NCBI RefSeq assembly: GCF_013449725.1 | Contig: NZ_JACCFF010000002.1 | Coordinates: 434,001-498,000, forward strand | Reading direction: 5' to 3' | Source: Mycobacteroides sp. LB1 | GTDB taxonomy: Bacteria; Actinomycetota; Actinomycetes; Mycobacteriales; Mycobacteriaceae | DNA: 64,000 nt | Part shown: positions 10,201 to 17,461 of the stretch, piece by piece | Layout of the letters: each line of letters begins with the position of its first letter | Numbering within the stretch: the stretch's first letter is position 1 | Made by a program: the position numbers and the translations under genes | The notes under the pieces: generated by a model | The model's database searches: none | Told to the model about the DNA's origin: nothing | What the model saw: only the letters and a program-made list of their open reading frames with translations

Positions 10201-12738
10201 GCCGGGGTTCTCGGGCCGCGCTTCGTCGCCGAACGAAATCGACTCCTCGGTCATGTCCACGAACCCGCGCACCGCCGTCGTGCCGTAGGAGTGGCCCGCC
10301 CCCTCGGCCCGTTCCTTGAACAGACCGAGGAGCGGAACGTCCTTCTCTCCCGTTACCGCGAGTGCCCGCGCATGCCAGTCGGCAACGCCTGCCGCCAGCG
10401 TGGAGAAGCCGACACCGGCCACCGGCGACATGACGTTGGGGAAATACTTGCGCAACACCGAATCCGCGGTGTCCAGGTAGTTGGGCTCGAAGAACTCCCC
10501 GCCAATGTAACTCTCGACGGTACAGAGGCCGACCCTGCCCATCGTCTTCATCAGCGACTTTTCGGCGGCCTTGGCGAAATGCTTGAATGCCTTGACCGCG
10601 TCGTCTACGTCAGTTCCGTACTTCTCCTCTGCCCGCATCTGCACCGCCAGCGGATACACCGCGGAGGCACCGAATCCCAGCACTGCGGCCACGTGGTGCG
10701 AGGAGCACAGCTGACCGCTTTCAGCGATCAACGAGACGCGCAACCGCAGGCCTTCCTCGATCAGCCGTTGGTTGATGGCGGAGATCACGATGATGAGAGG
10801 CATCGCCGCGCGGTCACGCGAGACGTGGCGATCGGAGATCACCGCGATACCGCCCGTCTCCCGCGCGAATTCCTCTACCGTGTCGCATAATTCGTCGATC
10901 GACTGCACGAGCCGATCGGAGTTAGACACCGCATCCGAGAGATCAACCCGGTAGCGCATCCCGAAGCGCCGGACCGGGGTGCGGTGCTGATCCCGGATCT
11001 TGAGCATGTCGAGATGAGTGAGGATGGGGGAGGGCACCACGATCTGCGGGGCGCCCTGTGCGCCGCTGTTCGGTTTCGCCCCGAGTGCGACGCGCAGGGT
11101 CATGCCGTCCGCTTCGCGGATGCTGTCCAGGGGCGGGTTGGTCACCTGCGCGAACCGCTGCGAGAAGTACTTCGCAACGCCGCCTTCCTGATTGGAGAGC
11201 GCGTTGATGGCTGCTCCGTACCCCATCGCGGAGATCTTCTCCTGGCCGGTGGCCAGCATTGGGTCCATCAGGAACTTGAAGCTCTCCTGGTTGAGCGAGT
11301 AGGCCACATACCGCTGGTGGCGGTCGAGGTCACCGTCGTAGCGCGCCGGTGAGCCCTGGTCCACGGGGGAAACGTCCGGGAGATCCGCGATATTCACCCG
11401 GGCCCGAGCCAGCATTTGTGGGTAATCATGCCGCGCCGCAAGCATTTCCAGCGCATCGATGGTGCCGTACGACCGGCGCTCGCTGTGGTCGTAGTACAGC
11501 ATGCCGCCCGCTTCGATACGGCCTCGCTCGAGCACCTCGGCAGGGTCGAAGTACACCTGCCCGGCCTCGGACATCACACCCAGGTACTCGGCCGTCTCGA
11601 CGGTACGCAGGGGCCGCAGGCCAAGCCGGTCCAGGCGCGCACCAATGATGTTGCCGTCACCGAATATCAGCGCAGCCGGCCCGTCATTCTTCTCCTCGTA
11701 GAGGCTGAAGTACTCCAACATGGCGGTCACCCGCGGCGACAGTGTCGTGTCGTTCTCCCACGCCGGCGGCATCATCGCGACGACGGCGGTGACGAGGTCG
11801 AGATCATCCTCGAGGACCCGGCTCTGCAGGGTCTGGTCCAACCGGCAGCTGTCCGATTGCCCGAGGGGACGAATGATCGCCCGATTACGCGCACGCGCCA
11901 TCGCATTCTCCGACAGGCGGTTCTTCTTGTCCGTGTTGAGCTCGCCGTTATGTGCCATCAACCGGAACGGCTGGGCCATGGTGGCATTCGGTGCGGTGTT
12001 CGTCGAAAAACGAGTGTGGAAGAACATCGAGTGCACTTCCATGCGGGGATCGGACAGGTCGCTGAAGTAGGGGACTACCTCGTTCGAGTTGAGCCGACCC
12101 TTGAGCACCTGGGTGCGGGTGCTGAGCGAGAGCGGGTAGAGCCCCAGCAGTTCCGGGCGCGTGTAGGCGGTGGCCTCGATCGCCATCAGCGCCTCGTGCG
12201 TCTCGCGGTCGGAATCAGAAAGGAACACCCACTGCCGAACCGGCAGCTGGTATTTGACGGCTGCCGGGCGGATCGCGCTGTTGTCCACCGGCACATCACG
12301 TTTGAGCAGAATCGTGAAACCCTGCGCCAGCAGTGCCTGCTCGATCACCGTTTCGGCCTCGGCGTGGAACGCCGGGTCGTTGGGCAGGAAGAAGTTACCC
12401 ACACCGAACTGTCCAAGTCTCAGCCGCGGGTTGCCCGTCAACTCGGAGAAAAAACGCAGGGAAAGGTCAAGATTGACGCCGGCACCGTCACCGACGCCCT
12501 CGGAAGACATTCCCCCGCGGTGCGGCACCGCGCACAGCGCCTCGTGGAGTTTGCGCACGACATCATGTGTCTGAATGCCGTCCTTGCGGGTCAGGAAGCC
12601 GACGCCGCAGCTACTTTTCTCCTGGTCCTGGTCATACAGCCCGTTCAGCCGATCCTCCTCACCCAGCGCCGCGCACGGCGTATCCAGCGTGTGACGTTGG
12701 GTTTCTCGTTCGTTGAGCGAACCCGCCCTGACCAGCAT
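7222..12738 (-). CDS. gltB: Oversized GltB-like glutamate synthase large subunit without GltD
   Basis: An 1838-residue class II glutamine-amidotransferase glutamate synthase. Canonical GltB is about 1500 residues. The nucleophile follows a cleavable leader (KSSCGVGFL, Cys44). Then come the amidotransferase domain to about 450, the central domain, the FMN synthase domain (GAMSHGAL, NCGEGGE, IKQFASGRFGV, GQGAKPGEGGQLP, SPPPHHDTYSIEDLAQLI), the iron-sulfur cysteines C1277-x5-C1283-x3-C1287, and the GXGXG beta-helix. The classical E. coli enzyme has x5-x4 spacing. About 200 residues beyond the beta-helix are extra. GltB makes glutamate from glutamine and 2-oxoglutarate; electrons normally come from GltD, which is absent here and apparently replaced by the adjacent diflavin reductase. 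Start 12738 ATG has only a weak ribosome site; a later start near the LNGLYDQD segment is possible. An iron-box-like element lies 53 bases upstream. Confidence 0.88.
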   Translation of the reverse strand: MLVRAGSLNERETQRHTLDTPCAALGEEDRLNGLYDQDQEKSSCGVGFLTRKDGIQTHDVVRKLHEALCAVPHRGGMSSEGVGDGAGVNLDLSLRFFSELTGNPRLRLGQFGVGNFFLPNDPAFHAEAETVIEQALLAQGFTILLKRDVPVDNSAIRPAAVKYQLPVRQWVFLSDSDRETHEALMAIEATAYTRPELLGLYPLSLSTRTQVLKGRLNSNEVVPYFSDLSDPRMEVHSMFFHTRFSTNTAPNATMAQPFRLMAHNGELNTDKKNRLSENAMARARNRAIIRPLGQSDSCRLDQTLQSRVLEDDLDLVTAVVAMMPPAWENDTTLSPRVTAMLEYFSLYEEKNDGPAALIFGDGNIIGARLDRLGLRPLRTVETAEYLGVMSEAGQVYFDPAEVLERGRIEAGGMLYYDHSERRSYGTIDALEMLAARHDYPQMLARARVNIADLPDVSPVDQGSPARYDGDLDRHQRYVAYSLNQESFKFLMDPMLATGQEKISAMGYGAAINALSNQEGGVAKYFSQRFAQVTNPPLDSIREADGMTLRVALGAKPNSGAQGAPQIVVPSPILTHLDMLKIRDQHRTPVRRFGMRYRVDLSDAVSNSDRLVQSIDELCDTVEEFARETGGIAVISDRHVSRDRAAMPLIIVISAINQRLIEEGLRLRVSLIAESGQLCSSHHVAAVLGFGASAVYPLAVQMRAEEKYGTDVDDAVKAFKHFAKAAEKSLMKTMGRVGLCTVESYIGGEFFEPNYLDTADSVLRKYFPNVMSPVAGVGFSTLAAGVADWHARALAVTGEKDVPLLGLFKERAEGAGHSYGTTAVRGFVDMTEESISFGDEARPENPGMTDPAYLRLLPLHQLEGAFGLDDDAYRNNSFDELPARAVDSFDITPGYRNFVRSMNTERTRRPAALRDVLALPADVNFVRTAAEFRREMGQFARFGNNDFQVRGLSCRQAGDDFVLRLSHTHERLTALAASLRARFGGEITGQEIIDGELRLRATGQAGSYLAKIRTAPESIPLPVVQPASEITPALTSGAMSHGALVAPAHEAVAHGTNLVGGLSNCGEGGEHISRYGTIRGSRIKQFASGRFGVWAGYLADPMLQELEIKIGQGAKPGEGGQLPAPKVTVQIAAARGGTPGVELVSPPPHHDTYSIEDLAQLIHDCKAARVRVIVKLVSSEGIGTIAVGVAKAGADVINVAGNTGGTGAAAVTSLKYAGRSAEIGVAEVHQALCANGIRQKVVLRCSGAHQTASDVIKSALLGADSFEFGTTALMMLKCVMAKNCNIKCPAGLTTNAEVFEGDPRALAQYLLNIAHEVREILATLGMKSLREARGRSDLLHLLDHPSSIGRLDLRRMLAVAEEFVVDNPVYMEKDYSVDDRFADQLDFDGVMLPPLQLTNQNKSVGGQLAIDIERTLNYRGGDGSAVAADERGRRYLLPDSVIVTTTGSAGQSYGVFCNDGMVLTHTGTCNDGVGKSACGGTITVRSPGGGSGTHGGNVLIGNFALFGASGGRLFVEGQAGDRFAVRNSGATAVVEGVGEFLCEYMTNGAVLNIGGFGKGVANGMSGGFLYQYDPQGQLPSKVSTDSVLVLPVTDAPFHEAAARILLQWHVEATGSARGQALLDDWQITRQHLVYTMSRALLQYQDSDAILQGKTRKELLDELTAALAGYQVHKFKLSYRDQRDVLGGSVPAYGETDTEGMYALLNTYTVLNMAQQLALSRMPNVTDVTDPRIGRAVRNLVLTEDFFLIQKLQKYAREAIDGHTDEDLAVLIADKRLTDYKDALSQRNVLSMDSPGTYGWILHQSAKNIDKIGRLPSFEELFAHHALPVVALSGPALQTT

Positions 12739-12791
12739 TCCGCTTGGTCTCGAACCGACAGGGAGCCGATGACCGGCTCATTGAGGTCAGT

Positions 12792-12810
12792 TAAACCAAG
12801 CCTAGCCTAA
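12792..12810 (-). promoter_or_regulatory. IdeR/DtxR iron-box-like site upstream of the gltB-like operon
   Basis: Compared by eye with the mycobacterial IdeR consensus TTAGGTTAGSCTAACCTAA, this 19-mer matches about 13-14 positions. One half, AGCCTAGCCTAA, is nearly perfect (11 of 12); the other half is poor. It lies 53 bases before the gltB-like ATG and 111 bases after the haemophore-like stop, in the only non-coding gap of the locus. IdeR represses iron-uptake genes in iron-replete cells. Binding here is inferred from sequence only. Confidence 0.45.
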
Positions 12811-12920
12811 GTACATCAAGTCGGATAGCTGCAGGGACATTCGTCACACCGACACCAGGTGTATCGAGGGCCTTCGGAATCAACAGACGCCACCGGCCAC
12901 GCGCGGGTGAGAACTGCCGG

Positions 12921-13253
12921 TCAGTAGTTAGTGCAGGAGGTGGCCACCTGGTTGATCAGGACGGTGTATTCCTGAACCGCAGGCATCCCTCTGACCTCGT
13001 TGACCATCTGCTGACGCTTGACCCGCGGAGAGGCCACAAACTGCTGCAGCCACGCTCCGGCGATCGGGTTGGCGTTCACCTGTTGCGCCGCCTCAGGCGA
13101 CTGCGCGTTCAATGCCGCCATGATCTGCGGGTACGTGCACGTGGTGTTGACGATGGCACTCACGTCAGGTTCCGCAGACGCAATCCCACCACCCGCGACC
13201 AGCGACAGCAGCACCGCGCCAGAACCAACAATCAACTTCGCCGTCAAGGCCAT
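12921..13253 (-). CDS. Secreted haemophore-related protein (MHB family-like)
   Basis: A 110-residue protein with a Sec signal peptide (cleavage expected after IASA, about residue 27) and a compact helical mature domain with two cysteines, Cys39 (NTTCTYPQIMAALNAQ) and Cys107 (ATSCTNY), which probably form a disulfide. This pattern fits the mycobacterial haemophore-related family to which Rv0203 belongs. Members are exported and some bind haem and hand it to MmpL transporters. No MmpL gene is in the window. The ATG at 13253 follows GGAAGG. It precedes the gltB-like operon on the same strand with a 182-base gap. Haem binding is inferred from family resemblance. Confidence 0.72.
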   Translation of the reverse strand: MALTAKLIVGSGAVLLSLVAGGGIASAEPDVSAIVNTTCTYPQIMAALNAQSPEAAQQVNANPIAGAWLQQFVASPRVKRQQMVNEVRGMPAVQEYTVLINQVATSCTNY

Positions 13254-13325
13254 TTTCGTTTACCTTCCGCCACATCCCCGACGTGCATATCGACCATCGA
13301 TGGGATTCCGTTACTGACCACGCTA

Positions 13326-13353
13326 GCAGGACCTGCAGAGTCGTTAGTCCTGC
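13326..13353. repeat. Inverted repeat upstream of the haemophore-like gene
   Basis: GCAGGAC at 13326-13332 is the exact reverse complement of GTCCTGC at 13347-13353, with a 14-base spacer. It lies between the haemophore-like gene and the divergent universal stress gene and could be an operator for either. No known regulator motif was recognised. Confidence 0.3.
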
Positions 13354-13455
13354 GAACTGCCACACCTTCGGCTCCAAACAGTTGCTCTGCCAACACGACT
13401 GACCCCGCACGGCGTGATCCAGCACACGTATGTACGGGCGAAAGTCACTCAGAGT

Positions 13456-13469
13456 GGGGCTATTGGTCC
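13456..13469 (+). promoter_or_regulatory. DosR-box-like sequence before the universal stress gene
   Basis: GGGGCTATTGGTCC resembles the DosR core GGGAC-TWWA-GTCCC and the common natural variant GGGACTTTTGGCCC (about three mismatches). It sits 37 bases before the ATG of a universal stress protein, a gene type often in DosR regulons. The match is partial and made by eye. Confidence 0.3.
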
Positions 13470-13506
13470 ATGGAGGCCATGCGAGGCGGTCAATAGCGTT
13501 GGAGCC

Positions 13507-14394
13507 ATGACCACCACAGTGCCCAGTCCCCACATCCTCGTGGGTGTCGACGGATCGACATCGGCGCTGCACGCCTTGACCTGGGCCGGGGCAGAGGCAG
13601 AGCGTCGAAATCTGCCGCTGACACTGGTCCATGCCGTCGACTACGGCAGCTTCGGACACGGATACAACCTCGGGGCGTCCGCGAGCTTCTTCCAACACCT
13701 GGATACCGACGGCGCCGAGTTCCTCAGTCAGGCCAAGGATCACGTCTACGCATTACACCCGAATGTTCAGGTGTCCACCGTCAAGGCGATCGGTAAACCC
13801 GTGGCAATCCTCGTCGAACTGTCCAGAAACGCCGTCATGACGGTGCTCGGTTCCAGCGGACTCGGTGGATTCACCGGGATGATGGCCGGCTCGGTGTCGG
13901 TGACGTTGACCGCAAAGGGACACAGTCCGATCGTCGTCGTCCGGGAATCTGGAGCACCGGCAGACGGACCGGTTGTCGTGGGCGTCGCCGACTCCGATTC
14001 CAGTGACGGCGCGATTGCCTGGGCATTCGAGGAGGCCGCGATGCGAGATGTCGAGCTTGTGGCGGTGCATGTGTGGAACAACATTCCGCCGGGGTACGTC
14101 TACGCCTACACAGCCTGGAGCGCGACCGATCGGGTCGAGGAGGAACAGCGCCAGGAACAGATCCTCGCCGAGCGTCTGTCGGGATGGCAGGAAAAGTACC
14201 CGGACGTGACGGTCCGGCGTGTGGTCGCGGTCGGGCATCCTGCCGACGTACTGCTCCACGATGCCGAACATGCGCAGTTGATCGTCACCGGAAGCCGGGG
14301 TCACGGTGATGTCGCAGGCTTCTTCCTCGGCTCCACCAGCCATGCGCTGATACACAAGGCGACCTGCCCGGTACTGGTGACACCCCGGCCGTAG
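13507..14394 (+). CDS. Tandem universal stress protein (two USP domains)
   Basis: A 295-residue protein with two UspA domains, roughly residues 9-145 and 155-293. Each carries the ATP-binding signature G-x2-G-x9-G(S/T): GSSGLGGFTGMMAGS in the first and GSRGHGDVAGFFLGS in the second. Such tandem proteins bind ATP and in mycobacteria are often induced by hypoxia or nitric oxide through DosR; a DosR-like motif is present upstream. ATG 13507 is preferred over an upstream ATG because HILVGVDGS, the usual first strand, then begins near residue 9. A DUF1802 gene follows after 9 bases on the same strand, suggesting cotranscription. Confidence 0.9.
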   Translation: MTTTVPSPHILVGVDGSTSALHALTWAGAEAERRNLPLTLVHAVDYGSFGHGYNLGASASFFQHLDTDGAEFLSQAKDHVYALHPNVQVSTVKAIGKPVAILVELSRNAVMTVLGSSGLGGFTGMMAGSVSVTLTAKGHSPIVVVRESGAPADGPVVVGVADSDSSDGAIAWAFEEAAMRDVELVAVHVWNNIPPGYVYAYTAWSATDRVEEEQRQEQILAERLSGWQEKYPDVTVRRVVAVGHPADVLLHDAEHAQLIVTGSRGHGDVAGFFLGSTSHALIHKATCPVLVTPRP

Positions 14395-14403
14395 GCTCGC
14401 TGG

Positions 14404-14961
14404 GTGACCGACAGTCAGCTCGCGTTGAAGGAGTGGAGCGCTGCGATACACGGCATGCTCGACGGTCGGCAGACGATTCTGCTGCGCAAGGGCGGAATTC
14501 ACGAAAAGCGTTTCACACTTGCCGATTCCCGGTTCTTACTCTTCCCGACGGTCGTGCACGGCCACACCGAGCGGGTACGTCCAGAGCACCACGATCTGCT
14601 GAAAGCCGCCGCGGCCGATAGCACCGAAACCGAAGTCATCGTGCGCGCCGGCGCCGAGGTTGTCGCCGCCATCGAAGTCAACCAACCCGACGGGCTCGAA
14701 CAGATTGCACCACTGCATATCTGGACAACCGAATCGATACGCGCGGACCGCCTGGATTTTCGACCCAAGCACCGTCTCACGGCGCTGGTGGTGCGAGTGC
14801 ACCCATTGGTCGCACCCGTGCGGCTGCGGCGCAGCGACGAACACGGCGGCTGTACCAGTTGGGTGCAGCTGGCGATTGCCCCGGAGTGGGCGGCGCCGGT
14901 GCACCAAGAGTCAACGCTCGCCGAGATTGTTCAGCGGGTCCGCGACTGCGTCGGTGTTTAA
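14404..14961 (+). CDS. DUF1802 family protein
   Basis: A 185-residue cytosolic protein with the DUF1802 layout: LALKEWSAAIHGMLDGRQTILLRKGGIHE at the start, then FLLFPTVVHGHTERVRPEH, and HIWTTESI and LVVRVHPL in the middle. The domain is widespread but has no established function. The GTG at 14404 lies 9 bases after the universal stress stop. It converges with the membrane protein gene on the other strand and overlaps it by 4 bases. No signal peptide or membrane span. Confidence 0.8.
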   Translation: MTDSQLALKEWSAAIHGMLDGRQTILLRKGGIHEKRFTLADSRFLLFPTVVHGHTERVRPEHHDLLKAAAADSTETEVIVRAGAEVVAAIEVNQPDGLEQIAPLHIWTTESIRADRLDFRPKHRLTALVVRVHPLVAPVRLRRSDEHGGCTSWVQLAIAPEWAAPVHQESTLAEIVQRVRDCVGV

Positions 14962-15707
14962 GGGAGTTCCGGTGTTGGCGTGCCACCGATGGCGTCGAGC
15001 CAGCGCTCACGCAGCGGACCCCACCTGCGGTCGAATGCCAGCGCCCGCCGCTGCGCCCGCGTGACCTTCTCGGCCGAGTAACGCCACCGCGCCCACGGGG
15101 ATGTCGGACGGGCGAGACGAGCAGCCGATAACCATGCGACGGGAGCGATGAAGATCCCGATCATCGCGGTGGGGTACTTGCCTTTCAGCGCGGTAATCGC
15201 CACCAACCCAAGGTGAACCAGCAGCAGGACTACCGCGACTCCACGCGCAATTGCGATGACACCGGTCAGGCCGTCCACGTTCAGTGGAGACACACCGACG
15301 GCGGCGAGGCCAATGCACGCGGCGGCGAGCGTGACCATGTCGACCGATAACTGGCCCTCGTTCGACCAATAGACATCCTGCAGGTGGAAGATCATCGCGA
15401 ACTCATCGAGCACCAGCGAAGCACCGATCCCCACCAACGCGCCCGCCAGGTACGTCCACGCCGACAGTGGCGGCGAACCGAGGGCGGTGAAACCACCGAC
15501 TATCAACATCACCACACCCGGTACCGAATGGTGGATGTGAACACCACCGCCGGAAATATTGTGAAAGGGACCCTTCCCCGCGCGGATGAGCCGGGTGATG
15601 GTGCGGGTCACCACAAAGGTCACCACGAACGCCACGAAGCCAAGTAGGAGCGGACCTTTGTAACCGTCCACCACGTCGTACTGCCACCAGGTATTCAGCC
15701 AGGCCAC
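14958..15707 (-). CDS. Conserved actinobacterial integral membrane protein
   Basis: A 249-residue protein with about six hydrophobic spans between residues 18 and 200, and a charged cytosolic tail (ARWRYSAEKVTRAQRRALAFDRRWGPLRERW). A histidine-rich segment, GGGVHIHHSVPG at about 53-64, followed by DEFAMIFHLQDVYW in the next loop, is striking and could bind a metal or sit at an active site, but this is a guess. No named family is recognised. It is divergent from the second diflavin reductase with 133 bases between them, so it may share that promoter region. Confidence 0.7.
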   Translation of the reverse strand: MAWLNTWWQYDVVDGYKGPLLLGFVAFVVTFVVTRTITRLIRAGKGPFHNISGGGVHIHHSVPGVVMLIVGGFTALGSPPLSAWTYLAGALVGIGASLVLDEFAMIFHLQDVYWSNEGQLSVDMVTLAAACIGLAAVGVSPLNVDGLTGVIAIARGVAVVLLLVHLGLVAITALKGKYPTAMIGIFIAPVAWLSAARLARPTSPWARWRYSAEKVTRAQRRALAFDRRWGPLRERWLDAIGGTPTPELP

Positions 15708-15785
15708 TCTCGGATGCTAGCGGGTTCATACGCGGTCCACCCAGACAAAAAGAGGGGGCGCTCCCAATGGCCGTCACCATCCAAG

Positions 15786-15804
15786 TAAGGTTGCCCTTAC
15801 CCAG
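15786..15804 (+). promoter_or_regulatory. IdeR/DtxR iron-box-like site upstream of diflavin reductase 2
   Basis: The sequence TAAGGTTGCCCTTACC matches the IdeR consensus TWAGGTTAGSCTAACCTWA at about 14 of 19 positions, with both half-sites (TAAGGTT and TTACC) recognisable. It ends 36 bases before the GTG of the diflavin reductase, a usual place for a repressor site. The assignment is by eye. Confidence 0.55.
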
Positions 15805-15840
15805 CGCTGGGACCAGCCCGCGCGTGAGCGAGGGAGTGCA

Positions 15841-17457
15841 GTGGGCGCCCAGCCGGATTTCTCGATGATTGTCGGCTACGGCACCGATATGGGTAATGCC
15901 GAGGACGCCGCCATGTCGTTCTCGGAGGCACTGGACGAGGCCACCGGCATCAAGTCCGAGGCGATCGAACTCAATCAAGTCGATATCGCGGACCTGCAAT
16001 CGGCCACCCATTTCGTTGTGGTGGTGTCGACATTCGGCGACGGTGAGTTTCCCGATAATGCGCTGCTGTTCTGGGAGGCGCTCAGCGCCGAAGCCGCCGA
16101 TCGGCTTGAGCATCTGAATTTCGCGGTGCTCGCCCTGGGCGATAGCAGCTACGAGTTCTTCTGCAATGCGGGCCTGCTGCTCGATGAGCGCCTTGCGGTC
16201 CTGGGTGCCACCCGGCTGGCGGAACGTATCGACATCGACGGCCCCTACCTACAGCAGTCGAAGGACTGGACAACCGACCTGGTCAAGCTCCTGGCAGCCG
16301 AACACGCCAGCCCCGCGACGGCGACCGTCGTGACCGAGGTGCCCGCCCCACCCAAACGCGACCGCAACGAACCCGCGCAGGCCCGGCTTCTCGTCAATCG
16401 ACTGCTCACCGCTGCCGATTCCGATAAGGAAGTCCGCCATTACGAGGTGGATCTCACGGGGTCCGGAATCGCCTATGAGGCAGGCGATTCGATTGCCGTA
16501 CACGCGGCGAACGATCCCGTCCTCGTCGAGGCGATACTCGCCGAGCTCGGCGTCGCGGCCGATCACCGGGTAGCCGGTCACGATGAGCCGTTCGGTGAAC
16601 TGCTGTCCGAGCACCTGGAGATCCGTACCCCCTCGCGAACACTTCGGGCGCTCGTGGCCACTCGAACAGAGAACGCGGAGGCGGTCGACGCACTCGGCGG
16701 GGATGTCATTCCCGCGCCGGGTTCGTGGCTGTACGGCAAGGACGTCCTCGACCTCATCAGGTTGGGGGAGTTGACCGTCGACGAACTGGTCGACAACCTG
16801 CGTCCGCTGCAATTCCGGGATTACTCCATCGCGTCGAGCCCGGCGGTCCACCCCGACACCGTGCACCTGACCGTGGCGACGATCCGATACACCGATGCCG
16901 ATCGCACGTATGGCGGTGTGGCATCGACATTCCTGGCCGATCGCGGGCAGTCGATGCGGGTGCATCTGCGGCCCAACCACACGTTCCGGCTGCCCGCCGC
17001 CGACGTACCGATCATCATGATCGGCCCGGGGACAGGTATCGCACCATTCCGCGGCTTTCTGCAGGAGCGCCAGGCGGCGGCCGCAACGGGGCGTTCGTGG
17101 CTGTTCTTCGGTGACCGGCGCCGTGCGACCAGTTTCCTCTACGGCGAGGAGCTTCAAGGCTTCGTCGACTCGGGCACCTTGACGCGACTCGACCTCGCGT
17201 TCTCCCGCGACGGGGCCGAAGGTGAACCCAAACGGTATGTCCAGCACCGCATGGCGGAGAACGCGGCAGAGCTGTACGACTGGCTGCAGGCCGGCGCATA
17301 CGTGTATGTCTGCGGCGACGCCGACCACATGGCCAAGGATGTGGACGCGACACTGCACGATATCGTCGCCCGTTGCGGCGACATGGATGCCGCGGGTGCA
17401 CACGCGTACGTCAACGAGCTCATCAAGAGCCATCGATACGTGCGCGACGTCTACTAA
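15841..17457 (+). CDS. CysJ-type NADPH diflavin (FMN/FAD) reductase 2
   Basis: A 538-residue diflavin reductase starting directly with the flavodoxin domain (IVGYGTDMGNAED near residue 9, STFGDGEFPDNA, ALGDSSYEFFC), lacking the roughly 50-residue leader of reductase 1. The FAD domain has RDYSIASSP and GGVASTFLAD; the usual Cys of GGVCST is Ala here. The NADPH domain has IMIGPGTGIAPFRGFLQER, FFGDRRR and YVCGDA, ending YVRDVY. GTG 15841 follows AGGGAG by 4 bases. The gene stands alone, with an iron-box-like site upstream and no adjacent haemoprotein or sulfite reductase gene. A role in ferric reduction, haem metabolism or flavodoxin-like electron supply under iron limitation is inference. Confidence 0.88.
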   Translation: MGAQPDFSMIVGYGTDMGNAEDAAMSFSEALDEATGIKSEAIELNQVDIADLQSATHFVVVVSTFGDGEFPDNALLFWEALSAEAADRLEHLNFAVLALGDSSYEFFCNAGLLLDERLAVLGATRLAERIDIDGPYLQQSKDWTTDLVKLLAAEHASPATATVVTEVPAPPKRDRNEPAQARLLVNRLLTAADSDKEVRHYEVDLTGSGIAYEAGDSIAVHAANDPVLVEAILAELGVAADHRVAGHDEPFGELLSEHLEIRTPSRTLRALVATRTENAEAVDALGGDVIPAPGSWLYGKDVLDLIRLGELTVDELVDNLRPLQFRDYSIASSPAVHPDTVHLTVATIRYTDADRTYGGVASTFLADRGQSMRVHLRPNHTFRLPAADVPIIMIGPGTGIAPFRGFLQERQAAAATGRSWLFFGDRRRATSFLYGEELQGFVDSGTLTRLDLAFSRDGAEGEPKRYVQHRMAENAAELYDWLQAGAYVYVCGDADHMAKDVDATLHDIVARCGDMDAAGAHAYVNELIKSHRYVRDVY

Positions 17458-17461
17458 CGGC

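Noticed and set aside
11416..12810. A 464-codon plus-strand frame opposite the amidotransferase domain
   Set aside because: It reads across the iron-box-like region and shows no domain; the minus-strand frame is certain.
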